Origin: Hetaerina americana
Lineage: Eukaryota > Arthropoda > Insecta > Odonata > Calopterygidae
Assembly: GCA_022747635.1 (NCBI GenBank)
Contig: JAKTNV010000001.1
Location: forward strand, 38,550,072 to 38,614,071
Direction: 5' to 3'
Length of the DNA: 64,000 nt
The position numbers and the translations under genes are program-made. The notes below the pieces were generated by a model. The model was not told the DNA's origin. It saw only the letters and a program-made list of their open reading frames with translations, and made no database searches. Below, piece by piece: positions 13,021 to 24,370 of the stretch; positions within the stretch are counted from its first letter, which is position 1, and the number at the start of each line of letters is the position of its first letter.

Positions 13021-13800
13021 ATGGCTTGCGAGAAGAAGAGGAAGCCGCACCTAACGGCAATACTTCATTCATAATCGCTGAGATCCATCACCCGACACCT
13101 ACCTGCTCGAAGCGACACGGACGTCAGTACATCACCTTTCCCAGGTCCTTCGAGCACTGTCTACCTCCACAAAAAATACCAACGACGGGCGGCGGCCGCC
13201 GAGTCCTTCGCGGGAACGAAAGGGGACCCAGGGGAGAATGACAGGAGAGGACGCTCACTTCGCTAACGCCCGCGCGGATAAGAGGTAGCTCGGATTCGAC
13301 AATCGTGGAGGGCACGCACATCGCTCGAAGCGGGAACTCATATCTGAGCAATACTACTCTCCCCTGTATGCGGGCGGTATGAAGGTCGTTCCGTCTGACA
13401 ACAGAAAAAAAAACCAGTTAAAACGCACCGATGAATGCGTGTGGTACTACGAGAACGTCGCCATGGCGGTCGTCCGGCTCACGCGGGCACCGAATCGCTT
13501 AAGTGAACGAAAACACAACAGCGAATTTAGCGACTTCTTCGTCCAAGTGTCGGTTCGATACGAACAGAGATTTCTTCGTGCACGCGGTAAGCGGACGAAT
13601 ATCCTACTTTTTCGGAGCGTATTCAAAGAAAATGTTAGCTTTTTCTTGAACACGTTCAAGGTTGACTACAACACTCATATTTGTGGCGCAAGACTTTTTT
13701 TTATCATACATTCCTTTAAAACACACGCTAGAAAAATATTAAAACGACAAAATAAATACGCATACCCATGGTCTAATGTCGATTTCCTTCAATTTGCCGC
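13021..13800. other. G+C-rich patch then A+T-rich DNA, no recognised gene
   Basis: From 13030 to 13480 CpG dinucleotides are frequent. A 154-codon plus-strand frame (13379-13843) begins here but runs into the tRNA-like SINE at 13803, and its translation shows no known domain, so I take it as chance. Confidence 0.35.
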
Positions 13801-13802
13801 AC

Positions 13803-13878
13803 GAAGGACATCGGCACAAGTGGATAGAGCGTTCAGTGACTGACCAGAGGACCCGGGTTCATATTCCGGTGACTGTGT
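13803..13878 (+). mobile_element. SINE-2, tRNA-derived head
   Basis: The plus strand carries a tRNA-like segment with an A box (CGGCACAAGTGGATAGAGCG) and a B box (GGGTTCATATTCC) at normal tRNA spacing. The flanking stems do not form a clean acceptor, and a body of unknown length follows. The head and the downstream sequence differ from SINE-1, so this is a separate family or a diverged tRNA pseudogene. The 3' end cannot be placed from one copy. Confidence 0.5.
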
Positions 13879-15060
13879 ATATTTAAGCTTTACCCAAGCT
13901 CTGTGATTTTATAATTGCAGATCTTCCAGGGAAATCACAGACGGCAGAGGGACAAGAATTGACACCCTACCTTGATGGGTGAATTTCACACGCAATAAGA
14001 CCTAGTAATAGATGAGCCCGACCCAATTATCAATCAAACCTTCGGGGTGATAGCTGTGTTGATTTCTCCTTTGCCTACAGCCACTGGCTTTTTATTAGCA
14101 CTAGGTGGCACACACAAGAATATAACATACAACGCGATAGTTAAACCTAAACATAGAAAGAGTAAGAACTATGAATCTTAGCGTCTTAATTTAGCTCTAT
14201 GGCCTTAGACTCGGTCTGTCACGCAGAGAACTTGATAAAAATGTGTATCTTACCGCCAAGTTAAACTTTGGATGGAGTTTCGCGGCCGAGTTTGTTTTTG
14301 CTCGCGCCATAACCTTTTTCCTTACTACGGCCGGGCGACAAGCCCGTCAGCAAAACAGATCGAATCCATCCCAGACATTGTTCGAACAGCCTTCGCATCG
14401 TACGGCACCCATTTGTGAAACCGTGCCTAAAAAGTGAAAGAACAAACACAACGTAGCCTTAACAACAAACCGGCGGTCATCAACCCTAAGTGTGATCGCG
14501 ACGCGGAGAGGACGTCGGGTATCCATGCAGGACTCGGCCGCGCGTGAAACCACACATTCAGCAGCGGGAGGGGACGTCCACATCTTCCTTCATTCTATCT
14601 ACAGAACGTTACTTTGAGAAATTCGAATTGCTTTTCCGTGCGCTTCGGCATATGAAAGATGAAAGGCCGTCGAATTGTAACTTTATTTGTCGCAATCCTA
14701 AGATAACTAACTTCACCGAGATAATGTCTTACACGCTATTGCTCAAGGGAACTTCGTGATAATTATATATAATTAATTACTTACAAATTCTATCCGGTTC
14801 AATGAGGACGACAGAACGGCATACGATTCACAAGATGAGGGTCCAAAGAGAGAAGATTGGAGGGACAGAAACGTTGGTTCGCTGTAGTGGTGACGTCAAG
14901 TCGAGATTAAGTCTCTCAAGAATGATGTAGTTCTTAATCCTTATCTCGTTTCATTATCATGATGATATCACGAGGCCCATGCCCGAGGCACGAGTCGAAT
15001 GAATTTTCTACCCAACGGGCCCAATCACAAAGGATACTGCACGACATCAAATGGATTGAC
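13879..15060. other. Non-genic stretch
   Basis: The first 100-200 bases probably contain the body of SINE-2. The part at 14280-14560 is richer in G+C, with overlapping short frames on both strands and no recognisable protein. I see no gene. Confidence 0.35.
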
Positions 15061-15064
15061 GACG

Positions 15065-15425
15065 AAAGGGCCGGATGTTGCGGTGGCTTGAGTACTGCCT
15101 TCCCATCGACAGGGCCCGGGTTCGAATCCCCGAGATGGCATAGTTTTTCAGTGGCAGCCCGACCACCGCATGCGACGCGACATTCATATAGAGAGCACTT
15201 CAAGTGGATAACGCCGTTCGTCGGATGGTATGTTAAAATTAAATAAGAGAGACCCCTTGACGCCTTTCTTTAAGAGTAAGCTATTGCCGACGGCGAGTTT
15301 TTCTCCATGCTTCTTCCATTCCCTGAATAAACTGCTCCTAACAAATTACCCACCTACCCCTGTTGGCACAAACCACCTCAACTGTCGGCCGTCTCCTCTA
15401 ATTACCGCTACAATTATAGAGATGA
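15065..15425 (+). mobile_element. SINE-1 copy a, most complete
   Basis: A tRNA-like head spans about 15072-15142, with an A-box region GCGGTGGCTTGAGTACTGCC and a canonical B box GGTTCGAATCC. The body includes TTCGTCGGATGG (15217-15228), ATGTTAAA, GACCCCTTGACGCC and TTAAGAGTAAGC, and ends near CCTCTAATTACCGC (about 15395-15408). The same ordered blocks appear in reverse at 33528-33805 (copy b), for example GTCGGATGGGACGTTAAA, CCCCTTAGCGTC and TTAAGAGTAGG. Two copies sharing head and body at unrelated places define a SINE family of about 300-350 bases. The plus-strand frame across it (14959-15246) is not a gene. Confidence 0.8.
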
Positions 15426-17400
15426 TGTACAAATTGATTGACAAGCCAATAATGTAACCAGAAAGTGGCACATTTTTCTAATTTCCCATTTGACTTTCCT
15501 TCTAACTCTTGGCACGGGATTGGCCACCGCGGGGCATTCATATCCTCGTATTCGATCCCAATTAAAACCTAGGCTTATTAAATTATTCTCTCCGACGTAT
15601 TTCGGTAGTTCCTCCAGAAGTGGCGCCACCACTTCCGTCTCATCTCGGAACTAGGGATACCTTTGTGATTTTACGAGTTTAGAGTGCACATAGTTCGCTG
15701 TTATTGGGGTAGGAGATTCAAGGTCGACTATAGAGCAGCGTCGCTCTCGCCTTCACATTTCCTCCCTCGGAGCTGGAGGGGAGCGGATGGTATTTATTGA
15801 CGGGGCGCGGGAGATCGCCGACTGCCACGGCGAATCTCGATAAACGGCCAGCTGGGTCAGGTTGGTTAGGCATCATGGGCCTTTAATATCAAAACGATGA
15901 AAGTGTACCGACTTACCGAAATATCATGCATTACAATACTGTGCTCACACAACACAAATCAATTAAATTAGGACCTTGAAGTTTGGTCAGCGATTTAGGG
16001 TTCGTCCATTATCCATCTCCTTCCCCTCAACTCACCACTTGATCCCAAAATCACGATATTTACGATAATTGTAATGCGGTGATATCTTGACATTCCTTTT
16101 ACAGTTCCTGATCATCGCCCTGCCGATTTTTTATCCGACTTCGTCACTTCATTAATTATACTATAACATCCCGTTTTCATCGCAGCGCAGCGTAGCCTCA
16201 TCGTTCGACGGTTGGACATCACGGTGAGATCGTGTAAGAATATCGAACGTCATAACGCCACTCGCAACGAAAGTCCGGCGGACGGAAAGACTACGCGAAG
16301 AGAGATGAGGGCACAGTCTCTAGGAGTTGGGTGGTGCGATATTCCATCTCCAATCGACAATCGGCTTTCAATATTTTCAAAAAAATATTGAGATTACACG
16401 GGACACAAGACAAGACTACCCTCCTGCTCTTCCTCCGACAACCCTGCAAACCGCTGCATGAGGAAGACGGAGAGTGGGAAAATATATAGTCCGGCCATAC
16501 CAGACGAGACCTTTCCCCTGCTGACCTCCCTTGGGACACCTCCTGCCGTGACGTCACGTAGGGAGAGATTCAAGCACGGGAGGCGGACGGTCGAGGCTCT
16601 TGCATAAGAGTCAGAGGAGGAGGCAGATGGGGTAGGGGTAATGCCATGGGTGGCAAGGGAACGGGGAGCTAAGTGCGGAGGAAAGACTACTGACGAAAGA
16701 CGACAGACGAAAAGGAGGAAGACCGGGTATTGCTTAGCGTTGCACTCTTCGCCTTTCACGCTCTCGCCGATTCCGCGGTCGAAAAAATAAAAGTCCGAGT
16801 CCGAGGAAAAAAACAGTTCGAGAATACTGCAATTCACGGACCCAGTCGCATTCAAAAAATATTTTTTTCAGGAAATGGCATAACGTGATGAACCTGAAGG
16901 CCAATCACAAACTTCCATTCCCGTAGGTCGTCAAAGAGATCCCTGAGCAGTAGAGGGGTTCAAGCAATCGAGGAATAAACCCGGGATAATAGTGAAAGTG
17001 ACAGCCGTCACCATGAGAAAAACACAAATATTTGATCAGATCAACTGGATATTCTCCATTTATACCAAAAACAATAATAATAAACCATAGATAAGGTGAA
17101 AGAAAGGGAGTACGGAAAGAAAGAGATGGTAATAAAATAACCAATCCAGAAAGAACGGTATACGTAAGCTACGCCGAGAGAAACACAAACACAGATAACA
17201 CGAGAAATTGCCTCTCCCACCCCATTATTCAAAATGAACATTTTTCCGCGATAAACTGCCGCAACCCTTTAGGCTATTAAAAACAGAGTTTATAGATCGC
17301 AGAACTAATGGCTCTCATAAAACCGTGAAGCTATCGCTCACAATATTCAATACGTGGTCCTATCTCAAATTTTTGTGAGCTGAAATTCAGGGTCTTCTTA
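15426..17400. other. Non-genic stretch with G+C-rich patches
   Basis: 15700-15860 and about 16250-16850 are richer in G+C, with purine-rich runs at 16600-16720. The 153-codon minus-strand frame at 16394-16855 is serine/arginine-rich and shows no domain. 16850-17400 is A+T-rich. No gene is supported. Confidence 0.35.
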
Positions 17401-17415
17401 GAACGCGGGTCGCGC

Positions 17416-17442
17416 CGGCCGGAAGAATAAACTTTCCGGCCG
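17416..17442. repeat. G+C-rich hairpin
   Basis: A perfect 9-bp inverted repeat, CGGCCGGAA with TTCCGGCCG, separated by a 9-base A+T-rich loop, within A+T-rich surroundings. No U-run or coding neighbour suggests a terminator. Confidence 0.7.
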
Positions 17443-20400
17443 TAAGACACGAAAAAAACTTTTAATGCTAAAAATTTCAAGAAGAAACTTGCAAAGAAAG
17501 ATCAAGTGGCATCCGATGCCGGGGAAAAGACTGCCGTAACTGTTCACCAACTTACTTAATAAAAACTTTTATGCAAGAGAGTCCTCTTAAATCACACTTT
17601 CTAATAATCGGAAGAACCCCAGGAGCGAATCAAATTTATGGCGACCCAATACATCACCTCTCAAAGTGAAAGCGGTGAAAAAGTTTCAGAATTAATACAC
17701 CTTCACCAGGATGGTCACAGTCGAAAATTTCTATACTTAACCCTTGTACATTTTTTCCACTATAGTGAGTGTGTTTAGTAGTCCTAAGCAACGGCGGCCC
17801 TCGTTAAGATACAATGAGGCAATATAGTATGTGAAATGGGTCCGCGCCTAGTGAAAAGACAAATTAATCTAGCAATAGTTTTCATAAACGGCAATAACTT
17901 CTAGGCAGAGTCTATAGTACATATGACCCACCGAAATCATGGTAATTATTAATATTAATCGTTCAGGGACACGGACAATGGAATTCTAACAATCCAATAA
18001 ACCATGCCATGCCTGATCGTCTAACGAAGTTGTTATATAAAAAGCTACATGCCGTTTTAAAATAGCAGAAACTTTTCCTCATATTTTTGCTACCAGTGGC
18101 AATGATACATTTTAGAGAGAATTACGATAAGTAAAAACAACTACAGTAATACCGGGTGACTCAGGTAGCGAGCTTATTCATGTTTCGTCCTAATGAAGAT
18201 CTTTCTTATGTAAATCAAGTCTTCTAATCTTTTGGTTTAAACTTCTATTTCCTTCTTTATGCCTGAGAATTTTTATCTGCCAAAGACATGCAGAATTTCT
18301 CCTAAGAATATGAGGCAAACACTCCTCCTCTTCTTTAAACTAACTCGGCACTATTCGTTTTACCCTTTCTTACTGCATTCTAAATTCTCAACTACCTAAT
18401 TTGAAGCCCTTAGTTATATTTTGGAGAGTAAATACTTGATGCCATTTGGAAAGAAAGACAAAACCACTCCGAAGCCATCAGAATAGGAAATATTAACACA
18501 GTGATCAGACCCTAATTAAATAATGTCACAGCAATCTAAACCACGGACGTCCGCATCTACATAAAACGATTAGGAGGCGACCGATGCGCAATTATTATCG
18601 CAAGATATCCTAAGGTACTTTTACTTGATTTTTGATTTTTTTGAATCCCCTTCATCTATGCTGAGAATTTTAATGCACTTCACCGATCGTCTCAAGTTGT
18701 CCATAAGAATTTATTTTGTTACTCATTATGGTCTCCATAGTGTGTTTCCTTGCTTACCGACTTGCAAGGCTTACTCAGATATATCGTGATTTGCACATAA
18801 AAAACTCGAAACTTTCTAAAAAATATTTTATACTTTTTATGTCCATGGCCTGGTCAATGCCATTCAAAAATCAAGGCGTCGTAAAAAAGTTGATGACTAC
18901 AACATTTAAAATTGGAGCAATAATTAAAAAACCATGCGTTCGGGTTGTGTGCGAACTCGATGAAAACAGCAACAGCTAACGAAGTTAGCCTTAAAAAAAA
19001 AGACGGCAGTGAAACGATATCCAATTAAAATCAGATAATATGTTAAACTTGACGTCTACCGGATGGATAACTACTAATTTTTTTATTTTTTGAGGACTTG
19101 GAGGTATATCGGCGTCTGAAAGAGATCATCCATTTTACTTAAGAAAGCTGATCTTAATCAGATGCCAAGGTGTCACCTTAAATACAGTTCAGTATTTTTT
19201 AATTTAAGAAAACTATCTGGGTCCCAAATTGAAACAGGGAAAATTGGCACAAGGTCATCTATCTGACAAAGAATTACTACACCGAAGGGAGAACATCGTC
19301 GGGAACAACTGGCCCGTTTCTAAAAGCTACTAGTCGATTAACACAAAACAACGGAATACTGTCTTAAAAGTAATAAAAGAAACTTTCAAATTCGCATCCT
19401 CTGGACCGTTGGCAAGTCAACAAGTGCTACACAATTCATATCTATCAGCAAAAACGACATGTACAAATTAAATGGGCTTGTAAACTGACATGAAGCTTTG
19501 AGGAACGGTTCTTTGTCTTCCCCGCCAAGTACCGAGTAAAGAGAAGCAAGTACACCAAACGCAAATAACTCCAGCCACCCCGCGAAGCGGAGGAGGGGTC
19601 AATTTCATTACCACTAACTGTATCCTCCCTCGGACTTTTTGGATGTTTAGACATAATGTCATCACGGTTTTCGCTTGCATCATTTCACGCCATTTTAACG
19701 CTTTTTTCACCGGACGCTCGCAAGCCCTTCGACTTGCAACGCCCGTAGACGCACCGAGCGCTCTTGCGACAAGCGATATTTACGTTCCAAACAGTCCTCT
19801 GGGTTAGGTGAGCACAGCACAGCGGGTAGGCTTCCGTTCTCTTGCGCGACCGAGAAGCACGCTCGCGCACTTCTTTTCATGTTAACGAGGGTGGGATCAG
19901 CACCTCGTGACACCATTCTAAACGATCCCCCCTCTGGCTTTCCGCAAAGATAAGTATACACATACAAACTCAACGAAAATAGAAGGAACTAAAAATTAAT
20001 ATAAGCATTCAAAGGCAAATACTGAAAGATTGAGAAATATTATGCGAATGCTTTCTCGCATGCTGAGAAACAAAGCCATCATTCACATGAAAATTTAAGA
20101 AGAATCCAGCTTTTTCCTTACACTGCAAAAGTTAACACCGTATAGTGACGAGTTGGTCAATTCTGATTGTATAACTTTGCATAAGTTAATAATATTTTTC
20201 AGCTGAAAGGCATAAACTGATTATAGAAGATATTTTAAAAAGCAGTGGGATGTCTTAGCTACGACATAAGAATTATTTCATTACTGAAAATTGAATTCAG
20301 GAAGATTCCACGGAGATAAATGCAAGCATTTTTAATTCTACATCGAGTTTTCATGTAATTTTACCGGACTGAATCATAAAAATGTAAGAAGATATTTTAC

Positions 20401-22316
20401 AACAAAAACGTTGGAAACTCAAACCTTAACTATTTCCATTACCCATCGGAACCAAGTTTATCCCAATCTTGAAGCATCTCAACATATACAAAAAAAAGGA
20501 ATGCTGATCAGTGGATCAAGAGGAGCCCATACAATTCCAATCGCATTACTTCCACGTAAGCATATACCTGATGAAGAAAATTCGTTCAAGGGATGTCAAA
20601 GGCCGTTTACTTTACCGAAAACATATCAAATTTGGTGCAAAATTCAAAAAATAATTGTTTCTCAACTCCAAGACTGGAAAAAGTGGAGAAAGTACTAAAC
20701 GTTTGCCTCGTGAAGATTACTAAGGCCTTGCGTCGATATTTCATACATTTCCACAGGTATTTTTTCGCTTTTAAGACAAATTAACACGTTTTTCTTGGAT
20801 GGCTGTGGGTCGTCTATTGCTTCCGTCAGTAAAGGATCTTCAATCCTAAGTTTCCCAGAACGCATCCCACCACTTCCTGAAATGCATGAAGGCATACGCA
20901 AAGTCTATACATGCTATTACGTAATGTCCAGAGAAACACTATTAAATTAACTTTATTCACTTGGCAACGTTTTGAATAATCTGCGTATCAAACTGTCAAA
21001 ATTGATTTTTCTTTTAATATTTCACGATAATTGCCATTTATCTTCTAAAATTCGTGAAAGTCTCCTTTACATGGATATAGATGATAACCACTGAAGGTAC
21101 TCATGGGATAATAAGAGTACGTATTATATTTTATAATTATTCGTAGTAAATTTACACGGCTGCCATTTTTATTGATAATAGTATACAATTAATGATTATA
21201 TAATAAAAATAGTCATTCATGTTTCAGCTACCGAGTAACTCCCATCGACACCAAGAATAACGGATGTCCAATCAAAATCAACCTGCCACTAACAGCTCGA
21301 CTGACTCACCAGACTAGCGCAAATCTCATAACGTTACCGAATCGAATATCCGCCGCCAACTCCACTGAGCATGCCGCTGGGGGGAACGCAGTGTTAACAC
21401 CTTATTTCCTCAGCTGAAGTGTCCCCAGGGCAAGTGTAGCCCTGCACCGGCATAAGTCGCTCGAGACGGGAGGAGCACGTGACCCCTCTACACCCGGGAC
21501 AAGTCTTCACAGCTCCCGAGTGCGGAAGGTGTTCGCTCGCGGCAACAGCGGTCGCCGGGCGGCGTGCAATTTCCTCTTCCTCGGCCCTTCCGAGAAATAA
21601 TGAACGCATGAACGAAGCGGAATAATGGGCGGATGACGGGAGAGAAAGAAGGGCCCAACGGAGGCGACCGAGGTACGATGGCGCACAGGCAGCCGAGCCA
21701 ACTAGAGCCCGGGCATTAATGGTGCCAGCCGACGGGTAAACGTTAAAATTAAACTGCAGTTGTTTTAAGTCACCGGTTAACGTAGTAGGAGTATGAATTG
21801 CTGATCACCGCGTGTCACCGACTACATTAATTATGAGTTTCAACCTATTAAATTTGAAAGTTTGATTTCTATCCCCCTTGAGAGAGTACAGGAAAGTGTA
21901 CAACTAGGGTACTGCTGTAAGTTCCTAGAATATACAAATTCAGAGATTTTTCGTACACAAATAGTTGTTTAACTACGCCTAATTCACACTAATTCCAAAA
22001 ATAGCGAGTTTCATAGACAGAATTAAGATCACTAATGTTCGCCAATTAAATATAAAGTACAATTCATAGAATATAAAGGGTTTTCATTTAGAAAAAATAT
22101 GTTTGCATGGAGCAGTTAGATGTTAAAGCAGATATTTCACGTACCATGAGGATACAATGGCTGTGTTTGAGATATTTTTCAAATTTTAATTTTTTGCTTT
22201 ACTAGTAAAATGGATTTTTAAAAGTATTTGACAGAATAATAAGGTCTTGAGAGCTAGCATGGCAAAGTTCTTACGTGCTGACAGGTCAAAGGCAGCTTCC
22301 AAGTATTTTTCCAAGG
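17443..22316. other. Mostly A+T-rich stretch, nothing recognised
   Basis: The sequence is A+T-rich with two G+C-richer patches, 19480-19930 and 21280-21740, the second with many CpG. The frames at 18716-18979 (+), 19468-19710 (-), 20411-20698 (+) and 21394-21609 (-) show no known motif and have no supporting splice or promoter context. Confidence 0.4.
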
Positions 22317-22355
22317 GGTACCAAATACAGGTATTACATACCTGTATTTTTTACC
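22317..22355. repeat. Hairpin with 12-bp perfect stem
   Basis: AAATACAGGTAT (22323-22334) pairs perfectly with ATACCTGTATTT (22338-22349) across a 3-base loop. The flanking GGTA and TACC can extend the stem past a small internal bulge. It lies in A+T-rich DNA with no gene next to it. It may be a relic of a small inverted-repeat element. Confidence 0.75.
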
Positions 22356-23048
22356 ATTACTTTACACTAGTGTTGCATATATCAGCAACATTAAAAATTA
22401 ATGAAATTGGATTATCACTCTTTTTTTGGGGGGAAATATCGCAATGGACATATTTTCTCCAGGCCCAGTAGGAATCTCTGGCGCTCCTCAGGTTCCCTAT
22501 AGTATCATTAGTTGAATGAATCTAGTCACTGAATCGGAAGAGATCCAAAAACATAAGGAACGTAATCCAAATGAATAACATCCTTAAAAACAGAAACTGA
22601 ATATTATACGGAAAAACGGGCAACGGGCGAGTTGGATAGCCCTCAGCGGATTGCTTCCAAGAGAAATTCATTGCTAACCTGAAAATAACTTCCACGACAT
22701 CCCCAACAATCGTTAAAGAAGCATGAAACCTAAAACAACCCAATTAAATTCAATCACTCGGTCATAACGCTGGAGAACGGTCAGGTAAATTAATATAATG
22801 CAGAAAAGTTATTTCCTCCCGTATATTCCGTGTACTGCATTACACGGGTAGAAATACCGTATGCAGGCGCAAGCGCTCTGCCTAATGCAATGATAAATGG
22901 AAGCAGGGCGTCACCACGCAGTGCCATGATTGGTGCCGTACCCGTTACCTGACTCGAACACCAAATTTGCTTCGCATACGAAAAATTGCCCAGCGATCAT
23001 TGACGCCTTGTCCCGGCAAGGCCACTCCCCTTACTTACCCCGTCCCTG
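22356..23048. other. Non-genic stretch
   Basis: A+T-rich to about 22850, then richer in G+C. I see no gene or repeat. Confidence 0.4.
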
Positions 23049-23080
23049 AATAAAAGCACGCGTGCACCAGTCAGTCAGTA
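23049..23080 (+). promoter_or_regulatory. Candidate TATA plus Inr core promoter
   Basis: AATAAAAG at 23049-23056 is followed by a run of overlapping TCAGT initiator motifs at 23071-23079 (TCAGTC, TCAGTA). Taking the A at 23077 as +1 puts the TATA-like element near -28, close to the arthropod optimum. The stretch sits at the start of a G+C-rich patch and 157 bases upstream of the longest open frame in the window. Support is motif-only; no DPE match was seen. Confidence 0.25.
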
Positions 23081-23236
23081 CCCATCAAGCCCCAAGAGGC
23101 GTTGTCCACGCCGCGTCGAATTGTCCCATGGGTGATGTATGATTGTCGAACTGACCGATGACAGTTAAACTCACGAGGGATAACGAGGCCGCGAAGGCAT
23201 AGGTTATGGGCATACTTTCACGGTACTGAACGGACA

Positions 23237-23956
23237 GTGGGTCAAAACTGTTTCTCCGCGACCCCCGCACGTAAAGGCAAAGGGCTTTCTTCTCAACCTG
23301 CGACGTTCTCTATCCTCCAAAGGGGACGCTGGGTGAACAGGATGACCGTTACTCGGAAGGAGAAAGAAAGCTCACGGGTGAAGGCTAAGGGTGCGAAGGG
23401 AATTCAAAGCGTTCCTTTCGAACGATGCTTTCTCGGTACGGTTCTTTCCCAAGCGAGGACCTATTCTTTTTCCACCCCATTCTATGTCTTACATTTCACA
23501 ACTTCAGTTTATCTTACAGTTCACCCTACAGTTCTTATTACATTACTAAAACATTTCATATTAGGGTTCACAGGAATCAACATTTTTTCTACAATCGCCT
23601 TTAGCGCGCATGCCCAACGCCTACATACTGGGTGCCCGTTTAGCACGCAGAGTACACACGATGGAACGGGATTTATCACGATGGCTTCTGGGAGCTGCGG
23701 CTTGTTTTTCTATAGAAGATTTAATAGAGAACAGCAGTCTATTCTTCTCACGCTCCTCTATCTTTTGTCGTTTCCCATATCACTGGAATCACCTAGCCTA
23801 CAAACTAAATCGGTAGGCTGCCGTCGAGTAAACAGCCTTGAGACGGCAGACAAGGAAAGTCATGGCTCTACTACTCATAAGTTGACATATTCCCCGAGAC
23901 CTAAGGAAAAATTTTTCCTTCTCCGCCACATCAAATGTTTTGAGAAGCACCGCTGA
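23237..23956 (+). other. Longest open frame in window (239 codons), coding status doubtful
   Basis: This frame is open from an ATG at 23237 to a stop at 23956. The first third is basic and comes from G+C-rich DNA. The middle (around codons 78-125) is hydrophobic with several Phe, Leu and Ile clusters, and the remainder is Ser/Thr-rich. No family motif, signal peptide or repeat is recognisable, and base composition changes sharply along it, which argues against a single exon. It ends just before the (CAT)n tail of LINE B. A candidate TATA/Inr pair lies upstream. I consider it more likely a chance frame than a gene. Confidence 0.12.
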
Positions 23957-23993
23957 ACATGACAGTAATGAGTTGGACTATCGAACAAAAAGG

Positions 23994-24370
23994 CATCATC
24001 ATCATCAGTATTTCAATCCTAAGATTAGCGAAGATTTACTACAGCCTTAACTTCTCTTTTCAGTATTTATTCCCTCACCCCCTATAGCTTCTCTGTCTTA
24101 AGTCCTCCTTAATTTGTCCAATGAACGTGTCTCTTGATCTTCCTCGTCACATATTCCCTTCAATTTACCCTTTTATTATGTTTCTAACTAATCCGTTGGG
24201 CCTCACGGTGTGTCCACGTATTCTAGTTCTCCTAGGCCTAAGAGTCATTCATATGGTCCTTTCCCCTTCCGCTCTTCCATACACTTCCTCACTCCTCACT
24301 TTCACATGCCCATGCAATCTTCAGCATTCTCCTCCAGCAACATGTTTCAAAGGCCTCTGTTCTTGGTGGT
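23994..24370 (-). mobile_element. LINE B tail with (CAT)n microsatellite end
   Basis: On the minus strand the translated frames give the C-terminal landmarks of an RTE- or Jockey-like RT protein: GHTVRPNGLVRNIIKG around 24175-24225 (the common form is a GHILR..GLL..VIEG pattern), followed by IEGN, RGRSRD (about 24130-24175) and a DLRQRSYR-like block (about 24065-24100). Stops and shifts interrupt the frame. The 3' end of the element (plus-strand left side) is a short (CAT)n run at 23994-24006, read as (GAT)n on the element strand. Simple-repeat 3' tails are typical of RTE-type LINEs. It is 5'-truncated and inactive. Confidence 0.7.

Noticed and set aside
13379..13843. 154-codon plus-strand frame
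   Set aside because: Its end lies in the tRNA-like head of SINE-2 and its translation has no known motif.
15072..15142. Functional tRNA gene on the plus strand
   Set aside because: The head is followed by a body shared with another locus, and the acceptor stem does not close.
23085..23270. Minus-strand 61-codon frame whose middle resembles a signal peptide
   Set aside because: The hydrophobic run is short, no mature-peptide or cleavage pattern follows, and nothing marks it as transcribed.
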